Source of the DNA: Saccharopolyspora spinosa NRRL 18395
Lineage (GTDB): Bacteria > Actinomycetota > Actinomycetes > Mycobacteriales > Pseudonocardiaceae
DNA length: 64,000 bases
Reading direction: 5' to 3'
Assembly: GCF_000194155.1 (NCBI RefSeq)
Contig: NZ_GL877878.1
Location: forward strand, 3,379,557-3,443,556
Below, one piece after another: positions 9,464 through 17,892 of the stretch (the first letter of the stretch is position 1; each line of letters opens with the position of its first letter). A model generated the notes under the pieces. The model made no database searches. It was not told where the DNA came from and worked only from the letters and a program-made list of their open reading frames with translations. The position numbers were made by a program, and so were the translations under genes.

Positions 9464-10401
9464 CGATCTGCCCTCCTCCGCTTGACCCGCGGCCCGTCCG
9501 CCACCGCCGCGAAGATGTCGGTCAGCGCGCGGCGGTGGTCCTCCGGATCGCTGGACTGCTCGGTGATGATCACCTCGTCCGCGCCGGTCATCGCGCGCAG
9601 CCGGTGGATCGCGTCGGCGCACTGCTCGGCGCTGCCCACGCAGTTGATCCGGAGCCCGAACCGCAGGCTGTCCTCTTTGGCCCGCCGTGGATCGTCGTTG
9701 GCGACCACGCCGATCGCGACCGCGTTGCGGCCGGCCGGGAACGCCGCGCGGTAAGCGTCGAGGGTCCGCGTGCAGGCGTCCACGTCCGGGTTGAAGAACA
9801 GGGCGTGGCAGTAGTAGAAGCCGGCTCGTCCGGCCAGCGCCGCCGACCGCGTGCCCGAGCCGTGCATCCAGCGCTGGTACGGGGTCTCCAACGGGTCGAT
9901 CCACTCGCACCCGGAATCCAGCAACGAGATCACCGTGCCGATCGCCGCGTCGGTTCCCACGTCGTCCTTACGCAGGTGATCCAGGGCCTCGGCGCACGGA
10001 CCGATCACGTCGCCGCGGCCGAATCCGACGTCGAGCCGCTCGCCGCAGAAAAATCCGGCGGTCACCAGATCCTCGGCGGCCTGGTATGGGTCGCGCACGC
10101 GCACCAGGGTCACGGCGGTACCGATCCTGATCTGGCTGGTGTGGCTGCCGAGCACGGCCGCCAACTGGGCCGGATTGGTGCTCGGGGTGCCCAGCGCGTG
10201 ATGTTCGGGCAGCCAGAGCCGCCGGTATCCCAGCCGATCGGCCAGCAGCGCAGCGGCGAAGGCGGACTCGCGCTTCTCCCGGACCGTCTTGCCCTCGGCG
10301 AGGTCGAGGTACTCCAGCAGCCCCAGCGGTGGCCGGGGATCAGCGGTGGCGGCCGTGGTCGGCGCGCCGGATGCCGCGAGGTTCGCTACTCCGCTGCTCA
10401 T
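9460..10401 (-). CDS. LLM-class (F420/FMN) oxidoreductase of the lanthipeptide cluster
   Basis: A 313-residue luciferase-like TIM-barrel protein. Typical motifs are LGYRRLWLPEHHALG near the N terminus, IRIGTAVTLVRVRDPYQAAED, LDVGFGRG, a C-terminal CVGSAEQCADAIHRL, and VIITEQ. The start at 10401 follows a GGAGGG motif. It sits between lanA and lanB and its stop overlaps the lanB start. Family members in RiPP clusters include F420H2-dependent enzymes that reduce dehydroalanine/dehydrobutyrine to D-amino acids (the LxmJ/LanJC type) and monooxygenases. By position I infer a tailoring step on the dehydrated peptide. Which chemistry applies cannot be read from sequence. Confidence 0.85.
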   Translation of the reverse strand: MSSGVANLAASGAPTTAATADPRPPLGLLEYLDLAEGKTVREKRESAFAAALLADRLGYRRLWLPEHHALGTPSTNPAQLAAVLGSHTSQIRIGTAVTLVRVRDPYQAAEDLVTAGFFCGERLDVGFGRGDVIGPCAEALDHLRKDDVGTDAAIGTVISLLDSGCEWIDPLETPYQRWMHGSGTRSAALAGRAGFYYCHALFFNPDVDACTRTLDAYRAAFPAGRNAVAIGVVANDDPRRAKEDSLRFGLRINCVGSAEQCADAIHRLRAMTGADEVIITEQSSDPEDHRRALTDIFAAVADGPRVKRRRADR

Positions 10402-10542
10402 CACGCCCTCCGGGGACTGGGGAGGATGCGGCGACCGGGACGGCCGGCCGCCGCACTTCCTGCTACGACCGAGATGCCGCCGCTCCGACATCCTTTCCGG
10501 GGTGGACTGGCGCATCTCGGCACTGCCCTGAAGCCTGATTGC

Positions 10543-10713
10543 TCAGCAGGAGACGGTGTTCGCGCTGGGACACGGCGTGCCCCAGCAGGTCGTGCCCACG
10601 GTGATCGGGCCGGCCTGCACGTGAACGTTGTTGCCGAGATTGCCAGCGCCCGGCGCGGACAGGGTCTCCATGTCGATGTTGAGGTCGATTTCCTGAACGT
10701 TCTCGGAGAGCAT
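10543..10713 (-). CDS. lanA: class I lanthipeptide precursor peptide
   Basis: A 56-residue peptide with a perfect AGGAGG site (10721-10726) ahead of the ATG. The leader contains EIDLNIDMETL, which resembles the FxLD/FNLD-type recognition motif of class I leaders. The C-terminal part (from about residue 35) has Thr38, Thr41, Thr42, Thr46, Ser50, Thr53 and Ser55 and three Cys (43, 48, 56). That allows up to three (methyl)lanthionine rings with spare Ser/Thr that could stay dehydrated or be reduced. The cleavage site is not obvious; after Ala34 or Gly35 would leave a core of 21-22 residues. I do not recognise the core as a known lantibiotic. Confidence 0.9.
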   Translation of the reverse strand: MLSENVQEIDLNIDMETLSAPGAGNLGNNVHVQAGPITVGTTCWGTPCPSANTVSC

Positions 10714-11026
10714 GTTCGAACCTCCTCGGTTTTGGTGTTTCCGGGGAACCGGTTCGACTACCAGCCGGTTCGTTCTAAACGTTATCCCCGGGAAAGCGAA
10801 TCCCGCCTCGGCCGCGCGAACGATTTCCACCCGAACCGAAAGCCCAGTTCACGGCAGGGGATCTGCGCCTTCCTCCTCCCCGAGGACGAGGCCATCCGGA
10901 GACACTCAGGCGGTAGGTGAAGTTGGACTCGCGCCTGGACTCCGAGTTCCCCGGCAAGCTCTCTCGCGAATGCCTTGTCTCGATATGCCAACCCAATCCC
11001 GCCAGCTGGAGTCCAAGATGGACAGG
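10714..11026 (-). promoter_or_regulatory. lanA upstream region with direct repeats
   Basis: This 313-bp stretch between the kinase gene and lanA holds no gene. Two copies of CCGGTTCG (10749-10756 and 10765-10772, plus strand) are spaced 16 bp apart, about 1.5 helical turns, roughly 40-60 bp upstream of the lanA ATG. They are candidate binding sites for the NarL-type response regulator encoded just upstream. The sequence next to them (GTTATCCCCGGG, plus strand) is a local palindrome in part. No clear sigma-type hexamers were found. Confidence 0.4.
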
Positions 11027-13060
11027 TTACGCCCAAAGATCAGCCTCCGGGGCCTGCCAGTTGGGCAGGAGCGCGTGCACCCGCCAACCCGACTCGTAGG
11101 GGCCGACGTTCAACCGACCACCCACCAACGCCACTCGTTCGTTCATCCCCGCGATCCCGTGACCGCAACCCCGGTCCCCGACGAATCCGCTCTCCGGTCC
11201 AGAATCGACGATTTCGACCACGGTGTGGTTGGGTTGGCATTCCACCAACACCCGGGTCGCGCTCGGCCCGGCATGTCGCAGCACGTTGCGCACCGACTCC
11301 CGGATGATCCGCGCGGCCAGCGCGGCCTGCTCCCGGGAGGCGTTGCCGGGGTCACCGCACAACCGCACCGACACCTCGGCGCCGGCTTGGCGCAGCGGGG
11401 CGACCAACTCCCCCAGTTCACCTTCGCCCAGCCGCTCGGAGACACCCTCCGGGCGCGCCCCGGAGGGATCCAGGGCGCGCAGCAGTCGTGGCAGCGCGGC
11501 GAGTGCGGCATGCGCACTTTCCCGGATATCCCGCAGGGTTTCGCCGATCAGCTCCGGCCGTTGCCGCGCCAGCAACCGGATCGCCCCGGCCTGCACCACC
11601 ATTCCGGACACGTGATGGGAAACGTGGTCGTGCAGTTGCCGTGCCACCCGGTTGCGTTCCTGCCGCAGCCGCTCCCTGATCCGGCGGTCCGCCGCGTAAT
11701 GCGCCGCGCTGTCCGCCAGCACGCGGAAGCGCCCGCGTACCCGCCCGGCGACATACAGGCCGCAGAACAGCAAGGCGGTATACATCTCGGTGTTCGGCGC
11801 CGGAGCTGGCGCGTCGGCCGCGCCCTTCGTTCCGAACGCCCAGATGACCAGCGCGACCGGGATGCAAAGTGCGGCGTGCAGCGACCTCCCCCAAGCCCCC
11901 GCTGAATAGACGAGCAACAGCCACGCGAGCGTGCCGACCACGTGGTTGCTGCCCACCAGCGGACCCGTCGTCACCCCGAGCGTGACGACAACCAGGCCCA
12001 GCGCGGGAGACCGCCGCCGCCAGGCCAGCGGAGCCAGCTGCGGCAGTAGGAGCGCCAGCGTCGTCGTGGTGCTCGGCAGGCTCAGCGTGGACGGCAGGTA
12101 CAGCAGGGCGGAGATCGCCTCGCTGCCGCCCGTGACCGCGAAGTAGGACGACCACGCGTGCACCGCGACCGCACCTAGGAACAGGGCGACCACCAGCGCC
12201 GCATCCGCGGGCGCTGGCAGCAGGCGGTACCACCAGGGCCGTGGCCCCCTCCGCCGCGTCTCGTCGGCGCCGGTTTCCGGCTCGGCCGAGGTTTCCGACT
12301 CGGTCGTGCGCAACAGCCCGAGCATGCGCCGCAGCACGGTGAGCGTGTCCCTGCATTCCTCCCGCAACGCACGCAAGTCCGCCACTGGCACCGTCGAGCG
12401 TTCTTCGAGATAACCGGCCGTGGTCGCGATGGCGCGCAGCCGCCGTGTGACCACCTCGTGCAACTCACTGCCGATCCGCCCGCGCTGCGCGTCGATCAGT
12501 ACGCGCAACCGTTCCCGTTCGTGGCGCCTCCGCATCAGCAGTCTTCTGCCCGCCGCAGCTCGCCCGGCGCAGCCCAGGCCCCAGGAAATGGCCAGCTGCA
12601 GCACACCGATCGGCATCCCGGGACTACGCGCCGCGGCTGGCGAGATCACCAGCAGCAGCGCGGGAACGAGCGCGCAGGTGGCCACGAGCAGCACCAGACC
12701 GACCCGCCAGCGCAGGTACCGCCCCACCGCGTGCATCAGGACCAGCCAGGCCAGCTCGCCCACCGGAATGTCCGCCAGGTACGTCAGCGGCTTGACCAGC
12801 AGGTGCACCACGAGTGCACCCGCCGGATTGGTCCGCCGCCACAGCACCGGCAGCGCCTCGGCCAGCGCCAGTCCCGTCGCCAGTGGCCAGTCCTGCATCG
12901 GGATCAGCAGCACGGTCACCAGTCCGGCGTGCGCGACCAGCCCGGCCACCAGCCACCAGTCGCCGGGCGACCCGTCCGGCAACATCCGGTGCAACCGACG
13001 CGCGGGACGGGTTTCGGCTGGTTCCGGCCGGTTCGTCCGCTGCGTCGGTAGGACGGTCAC
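11027..13060 (-). CDS. double-module sensor histidine kinase (DesK/HisKA_3 type)
   Basis: A 677-residue membrane kinase with an unusual duplicated layout. First come a block of membrane spans and an incomplete kinase core (RIGSELHEVVTRRLRAI, keeping the H-box His) followed by a coiled coil but no ATPase domain. Then come a second membrane block, a second dimerisation helix (RVARQLHDHVSHHVSG) and a HATPase domain (IRESVRNVLRHAG N-box-like, VDSGPESG, GHGIAGMNERV). The GTG start overlaps the response-regulator stop (GTGA). With its partner it probably controls the adjacent lan genes. The first H-box may be vestigial or may be trans-phosphorylated. Confidence 0.88.
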   Translation of the reverse strand: MTVLPTQRTNRPEPAETRPARRLHRMLPDGSPGDWWLVAGLVAHAGLVTVLLIPMQDWPLATGLALAEALPVLWRRTNPAGALVVHLLVKPLTYLADIPVGELAWLVLMHAVGRYLRWRVGLVLLVATCALVPALLLVISPAAARSPGMPIGVLQLAISWGLGCAGRAAAGRRLLMRRRHERERLRVLIDAQRGRIGSELHEVVTRRLRAIATTAGYLEERSTVPVADLRALREECRDTLTVLRRMLGLLRTTESETSAEPETGADETRRRGPRPWWYRLLPAPADAALVVALFLGAVAVHAWSSYFAVTGGSEAISALLYLPSTLSLPSTTTTLALLLPQLAPLAWRRRSPALGLVVVTLGVTTGPLVGSNHVVGTLAWLLLVYSAGAWGRSLHAALCIPVALVIWAFGTKGAADAPAPAPNTEMYTALLFCGLYVAGRVRGRFRVLADSAAHYAADRRIRERLRQERNRVARQLHDHVSHHVSGMVVQAGAIRLLARQRPELIGETLRDIRESAHAALAALPRLLRALDPSGARPEGVSERLGEGELGELVAPLRQAGAEVSVRLCGDPGNASREQAALAARIIRESVRNVLRHAGPSATRVLVECQPNHTVVEIVDSGPESGFVGDRGCGHGIAGMNERVALVGGRLNVGPYESGWRVHALLPNWQAPEADLWA

Positions 13061-13764
13061 AACGCCCGGCAGTTCTCGTTGCCGTTTATCTGCGCCAGCC
13101 CCGTTTCGAAGGCGCGCACCACGAGTTGCACGCGATCCCGCAGGTTCCACTTGCTGAGTGCGCTCGCCACATGCGTCTTCACCGTCGTCCTCGACAGCTG
13201 CAGGATCGATGCGATCTCGGCGTTGCTCCGGCCGCGCGCGATCAGCCGCACGACCTCGCGCTCCCTCGGGGTCAGCTCGATGACGTCGAAGTGCCCCGGT
13301 TCCGCCCGGTCCGGCCACGACTCCGCGCGCACCGGAGCGGTGTCGCGGCGCAGCAACCGGTCGACGACCCGGCCGGTCACCGCGGGATCAAGCACGGTGC
13401 CCCCCGCGTACACCGACCGCACCGCATAGATCAGGTTTTCCGGTTCCACGTCCTTGAGCAGGAACCCGCTGGCGCCCGCCCGCAGGCTGTCGAAGACGTA
13501 TTCCTCGACGTCGAAGGTCGTCAGCATGAGCACCCGCACGTCCAGTTCGGAATGCTCCGCGAGTCGTCTGGTGGCCGCTATCCCACTGCCCGGCATCTGA
13601 ATGTCCATCAGCACCACGTCCGGCCGCAGCGCGATCACCTGCCGCACCGCGTGGTCACCGTCTTCGGCCTCGCCGACGACCTCGAAGTCAGACACCGGGT
13701 CGAGGACAACCCTGATCCCCTTGCGCACGACGGCCTGATCGTCGGCGACGAGTACGCGCACCAT
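13057..13764 (-). CDS. NarL/LuxR-family response regulator
   Basis: A 235-residue regulator. The receiver domain carries the acidic pair Asp8-Asp9, phospho-acceptor Asp54 (VVLMDIQMPG), a Thr switch residue (MLTTFD) and Lys (FLLKDVEP). The C-terminal LuxR HTH is complete (LTPREREVVRLIARG, NAEIASILQLSRTTVKTHV). The start at 13764 follows GGAAG; an adjacent GTG is an equal alternative. It is co-transcribed with the kinase gene downstream. The pair resembles the systems that control actinomycete lantibiotic clusters, which is an inference from position. Confidence 0.92.
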   Translation of the reverse strand: MVRVLVADDQAVVRKGIRVVLDPVSDFEVVGEAEDGDHAVRQVIALRPDVVLMDIQMPGSGIAATRRLAEHSELDVRVLMLTTFDVEEYVFDSLRAGASGFLLKDVEPENLIYAVRSVYAGGTVLDPAVTGRVVDRLLRRDTAPVRAESWPDRAEPGHFDVIELTPREREVVRLIARGRSNAEIASILQLSRTTVKTHVASALSKWNLRDRVQLVVRAFETGLAQINGNENCRAL

Positions 13765-13899
13765 CTTCCAAGGACCCCCAGTTGACACCAGGCCGACGAT
13801 TCTGGTCTGGATCACGAGCCAGGATTATGCCGACGACCAGCCTATGCGGGGAAGCCAAACCGCTATTACAAGATGTGCCGAACCGATAACCTAACGTGC

Positions 13900-14856
13900 A
13901 TGGCTGGAAATCGCTCGAACGAAGAGGCGACCAGCGGGCTGGCACGCCAGGCCCGAGAGCCCAGCATTCATCAGCTCAGACTTTTCCTGGCGCTGGCCGA
14001 CGAACTGCACTTCGGGAGAGTTGCGGCCCGCCTGTTCATCAGCCAGTCGGCTTTGAGCCGGCAGCTCCGCGCGTTGGAAACCCGGTTGGGCGTGAAGTTG
14101 TTCGAGCGCAACAGCCGGGCCGTCGTCCTCACCACCGCGGGCGAGGCCCTGCTGCCCGAGGCACACGCGGTCACCGCGGCGATGTCCGGTGTCCTGCAGC
14201 GAGCTCGGCTGCACGCCCGCATGGTGACCGGCCACCTGGTGGTCGGCCAGTGCGGAGCCGATGCAGCGCTGCCCTACGCCCGGACCACGCTGGCCGGGCT
14301 GCGTCGCCGGCACCCCGGGATCTCCGTTGAGGTCCGCAGCCTGAACTTCGCTGGTCAGATCAGCGCGCTCAACCGGGGAGAGGTCGACGTCGCGTTCGTG
14401 CGCCCACCGGTCCCGCCCGGGATCCAGACCTTAGACCTCGCGACCGAACCGCGAGTCGCCTGCCTACCCGCCGACGACCCGCTGGCCACCGAGAAGCAGC
14501 TCACCCTGGCCCAACTCGCCGACCGCGCGGTTGCGGACGCGCCGCCCGAGGTATCGCGCAACTGGTGGGACTACTGGACCGTCAACCCCCGGCCGGACGG
14601 CACACCCGTTCGATATGGGCCGACGGTCACGGACATCGAGGCGCTCCTCGCGACAATTGCCCTCGGTGAAGCCATGATGTTCGTACCGGCTTCAACGAAA
14701 AAACTGTTTCCCAGGGCAGGTGTCGCCTACATCGAAGTAGTCGACCTCCCGCTGTGCGGTGCCGCGCTGGCCTGGACACCGGAAAATCGGACTCGACCGG
14801 ACATAGCCGCAATACGCGAATGCGCCAGACGAGGAATTGTCAACGGTCGTGAGTAG
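13900..14856 (+). CDS. LysR-family transcriptional regulator
   Basis: About 318 residues. The N-terminal winged HTH is typical (LRLFLALADELHFGRVAARL, SQSALSRQLRALETRLG, LFERNSRAVVLTTAG), followed by a LysR substrate-binding domain (GHLVVGQCGAD, VDVAFVRPP). It is divergent from the two-component genes and points toward the aminohydroxybenzoate operon 1 kb downstream, from which a transposase remnant separates it. A longer form starting at 13873 is possible. The target genes are unknown. The start is taken at the ATG preceding AGNRSNEE, close to the HTH. Confidence 0.88.
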   Translation: MAGNRSNEEATSGLARQAREPSIHQLRLFLALADELHFGRVAARLFISQSALSRQLRALETRLGVKLFERNSRAVVLTTAGEALLPEAHAVTAAMSGVLQRARLHARMVTGHLVVGQCGADAALPYARTTLAGLRRRHPGISVEVRSLNFAGQISALNRGEVDVAFVRPPVPPGIQTLDLATEPRVACLPADDPLATEKQLTLAQLADRAVADAPPEVSRNWWDYWTVNPRPDGTPVRYGPTVTDIEALLATIALGEAMMFVPASTKKLFPRAGVAYIEVVDLPLCGAALAWTPENRTRPDIAAIRECARRGIVNGRE

Positions 14857-15084
14857 TTTCGGGTCGGAGCAGCCCAAAAAATCGCGACCCCGAAATCCGG
14901 TGCCGGGAGCGGGCGTAGGCTTCGGCGTGGTTTTGCACGGCTTCCGGGCGACCCGGGATGCTGTTGCGGCCGAATACCGCTGGAGCACTGTCAGGAGGAG
15001 CTGGCTACCGAGGCCGATCCGTGCGTGCGGCGGGTGCCCGATGAGCTGGTACGGCTGCGCGCGGGCAGAGCAGCCGATGTGCGT

Positions 15085-15660
15085 GGCGCAGCCCGGTCTT
15101 CGCCGAGTCCCTGACCGCCGCCGACCAAGCCGGGCGCTGCGGGATGCGGATCGTGCGGGCGGATTCGGAGTTCTACACCGTGGATGTGGTCGCGGGCTGC
15201 CGCCGGGCCGGGTCGTATTTCTCGCTGTCGACGGGATGAGCCCCTCGATCGCCGCCGCGATTGTCAGCATTCCGGCCGAGGCCTGGCGGCAGATCCGCTA
15301 TCCCCAGGCGGTCGTCGATCCCGACACCGGTGAGTCGATCTCAGCGGGCCAAGGTCGCCGAATACCGGCATACACCGCGTTTGCGGGGAAGCCGAAACAC
15401 CGGCAGCATACCGCCCGGCTGATCGTGCTCCAGGTCCGTGACCTGGCCAAACCCCTGTCAGCAGCGACCAGGGCGAGTTGTTTCCGGCTTGGGCGCTACC
15501 ACCCGATCGTCACCGACAGCCCCGCCGAAACCCTCCAGACCGAAGGGAAGCACCGTGACCACGCCGTGATCGAACGGGTCATCGCCGACGGCAAATCCGG
15601 GCCGCTGGCTCACCTGCCGACGGGGAAGTTCAACGCCAACACCGCCGGGCTGACCTCGAA
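15085..15660 (+). pseudogene. IS1380-family transposase remnant
   Basis: Pieces in two frames match the C-terminal half of IS1380-type DDE transposases: AESLTAADQAGRCGMRIVRA, ADSEFYTVDVVAGC, AEAWRQIRYPQAVVD, IPAYTAFAGKPKHRQ, YHPIVTDSPAETLQTEGKH, DHAVIERVIADGKSGPLAHL and GKFNANTA. The order is that of the family, but the frame changes near 15235 and the LFP-containing segment is damaged. The N-terminal half and inverted repeats are not recognisable. This is a dead element between the LysR gene and the aminohydroxybenzoate operon. Confidence 0.8.
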
Positions 15661-15889
15661 AACAGGCTTGTTGGATACATCACCACGAATTGACTGGAAT
15701 TCAACCCAAAGCAGAGCTACCACCGAAATTAACCCACCGTCAACGATAGTTGAGAAATCAATATATTTTTTCCCTTTCTGTTCAAAGGATCTTTCCCGCA
15801 GGTGCAATGCCGTTGACGCGGCAACTCGCCGTCTCATAAGTTCACCCGGACAGTGGCCATTTCCCGGACAACCACAAGAGGATGGCTGA
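15661..15889 (+). promoter_or_regulatory. AT-rich leader before the aminohydroxybenzoate operon
   Basis: This 230-bp stretch is much richer in A/T than its surroundings (for example AATCAATATATTTTTTCCC near 15750) and precedes the first gene of the operon. It is the likely promoter region. No clear ribosome binding site other than an A/G-rich segment (AAGAGGATGGCTGA) is visible before the ATG at 15890, and I could not define hexamers or an operator. Confidence 0.35.
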
Positions 15890-16726
15890 ATGAAGCAACA
15901 CTTTCGCCATTTATCAACGGCGCGTCGTTTACGCCTCAATCGACTTTTTCGAAATAATCCACAAAGGACGTTGATCGTCCCGCTCGACCATCCACTCACC
16001 GATGGCCCCGGCGCGGGTCGCGGGGACAGCCTGAACAATCTCGTCGGCCAGCTCGCCACGAATGGCGCGGACGCCGTGGTCCTCCACAAAGGAAACGTGC
16101 GTTTCGTCGACCCGGCCTGGTTCAAGCAACTGTCTCTGATCGTGCACCTCAGCGCGAGCACCGTGCACGCGCCAGACCCGGACCACAAGGTGCTCGTCGG
16201 GACGGTCGAGGAGGCGCTGCGACTCGGCGCCGACTTGGTCAGCGTGCACGTGAACATCGGTTCCCGCGAGGAGGCGCGGCAGCTCGGGGATCTGGCGGCG
16301 GTGGCCGAATCCTGCGACCGCTGGAACGTTCCGCTGCTGGCGATGATGTACCCCCGCGGCCCGCGGATCACCGATCCGCGGAATCCCGAGACGGTCGTGC
16401 ACGCCGTGACGGTGGCAGCCGAGCTCGGAGCCGACATGGTGAAGACCTACTACGTCGGCTCGGACGATGCAATGGGCCGGATCACCTCCACGTCGCCGAT
16501 TCCGATCGTGGTGGCCGGCGGCCTGCGCACCGCAGACGAGAAAGACCTGCTGGAGCTCGTCGATGGGGCGATGCGGGGCGGCGCGGCAGGGCTGGCAATG
16601 GGCCGCAACATTTTCCAGGCTCCGCATCCCGGAAATCTCACCCGGAAGCTTGCGCAGCGGGTGCACGGCGACATCGTGCCGGCCGCTCCGACCGAGCTGA
16701 CCGCCGCCCAGCGGGATATGGCGTAA
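15890..16726 (+). CDS. 2-amino-3,7-dideoxy-D-threo-hept-6-ulosonate synthase (GriI-like)
   Basis: A 278-residue class I aldolase of the DhnA/FbaB type. Motifs are LIVPLDHPLTDGP, ADAVVLHKGNVRF, DLVSVHVNIGS, and the Schiff-base Lys185 in ADMVKTYYVG, then VVAGGLR and GGAAGLAMGRNIFQ. Homologues such as GriI condense aspartate-4-semialdehyde with a C3 phosphate (DHAP) as the first step of 3-amino-4-hydroxybenzoate synthesis; archaeal relatives serve the alternative shikimate route. The gene following it encodes the matching second enzyme, which makes the GriI-type assignment strong. Confidence 0.9.
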   Translation: MKQHFRHLSTARRLRLNRLFRNNPQRTLIVPLDHPLTDGPGAGRGDSLNNLVGQLATNGADAVVLHKGNVRFVDPAWFKQLSLIVHLSASTVHAPDPDHKVLVGTVEEALRLGADLVSVHVNIGSREEARQLGDLAAVAESCDRWNVPLLAMMYPRGPRITDPRNPETVVHAVTVAAELGADMVKTYYVGSDDAMGRITSTSPIPIVVAGGLRTADEKDLLELVDGAMRGGAAGLAMGRNIFQAPHPGNLTRKLAQRVHGDIVPAAPTELTAAQRDMA

Positions 16727-16791
16727 GCCGTTTCGAATTCTTCCGCCCGAGTCCTTTGACAATTCCCTGCACATCCGAGGATGCAAATTTC

Positions 16792-17892
16792 ATGAAGCTC
16801 ACCTGGGTCGACGTGCGTACCTGCCCGACCAAGTCCGCCGTTCTGGAAGAGGCGCTCCACATCAAGGTGGATGGAATCCTATCGGACTCCACCGCCGATT
16901 TCGACGGGTTGCCGCCGACGGTGCGGAAGATCCTGTTCCCGACCGGAACGAGCTTACCGGACGATTTCGGCCAGGCAGACGTGGTGATCGTCGTCCCCGA
17001 CGAGCACGGGCAACTCGACGAGCTCGCCGCGGCGCATCCCGAAATTGAGTTCGGGCAGTACGTCGAGATCACCGACGCCGCGACCCTGGACGAGGCGTGC
17101 CGGTCGGCACAGAGCAACAAGTGGAGCCTGCTGTACTTCCGCGATCCCACGAAGATTCCGCTGGAGATCGTGATCGCCGCCGCCGCGGGCTCGTCCGGGA
17201 AGCTGGTCACCATCGCCCAGGACGTGACCGAGGCTGAAATCATCTTCGGCGTGCTGGAGCATGGCTCGGACGGCGTCATGCTGGCGCCCGCGGCGGTGGG
17301 TGACACGACGGCGCTGAAGGCCGCAGCGGCGGACGGCAGTCCCGCGCTGGACCTCGTCGAGCTGACCGTCACGGCGACCGAGCACGTCGGCATGGGCGAG
17401 CGGGCCTGCGTCGACACCTGCACCTACTTCCGCAAGGACGAGGGCATCCTGGTCGGCTCGCACTCCAAGGGCATGATCCTGTGCGTCAGCGAGACCCATC
17501 CACTCCCCTACATGCCCACCCGGCCATTCCGGGTCAACGCTGGCGCCATCCACTCGTACACCCTCTCCGCCGAGGGCCGCACCCACTACCTGAGCGAGCT
17601 GAAGTCCGGCAGCAAGGTCATGGCGGTGGACACCTCGGGCCGGACCCGGATGGTCACCGTGGGCCGCGTCAAGATCGAGAGCCGCCCGCTGATCTCCGTG
17701 GACGCAGTGGCTCCGGACGGGCAGACGGTCAACCTAATCCTGCAGGACGACTGGCACGTGCGCGTGCTCGGCCCGGCGGGTGTGGTGCTCAACAGCACTG
17801 AACTCAAGCCGGGAGACACGGTTCTCGGCTACCTCCCCACGCAGGACCGGCACGTGGGCTACCCGATCAACGAGTTCTGCTTGGAAAAGTGA
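16792..17892 (+). CDS. 3-amino-4-hydroxybenzoate synthase (dehydroquinate synthase II family, GriH-like)
   Basis: A 366-residue member of the archaeal-type 3-dehydroquinate synthase II family. Characteristic segments are KLTWVDVRTCPTKSAV, DGVMLAPAAVGDTTAL, ERACVDTCTYFRKDEGILVG, SHSKGMILCVSETHPLPYMP, PFRVNAGAIHSYTL and YLSELKSGSKV. GriH of Streptomyces griseus uses the ADH synthase product to form 3,4-AHBA. It begins 65 bp after the preceding gene. Its TGA overlaps the GTG of the following hydroxylase gene, so the four genes form one operon. Confidence 0.92.
   Translation: MKLTWVDVRTCPTKSAVLEEALHIKVDGILSDSTADFDGLPPTVRKILFPTGTSLPDDFGQADVVIVVPDEHGQLDELAAAHPEIEFGQYVEITDAATLDEACRSAQSNKWSLLYFRDPTKIPLEIVIAAAAGSSGKLVTIAQDVTEAEIIFGVLEHGSDGVMLAPAAVGDTTALKAAAADGSPALDLVELTVTATEHVGMGERACVDTCTYFRKDEGILVGSHSKGMILCVSETHPLPYMPTRPFRVNAGAIHSYTLSAEGRTHYLSELKSGSKVMAVDTSGRTRMVTVGRVKIESRPLISVDAVAPDGQTVNLILQDDWHVRVLGPAGVVLNSTELKPGDTVLGYLPTQDRHVGYPINEFCLEK

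Noticed and set aside
10543-10713. Thiopeptide or linear azol(in)e precursor instead of lanthipeptide
   Set aside because: The dehydratase is full length with both glutamylation and elimination domains, a LanC is present, and no YcaO or cycloaddition enzyme is seen.
14837-15889. A single 350-residue gene across the IS1380 remnant
   Set aside because: The frame only partly follows the transposase; it crosses frameshifts and runs into AT-rich non-coding leader.
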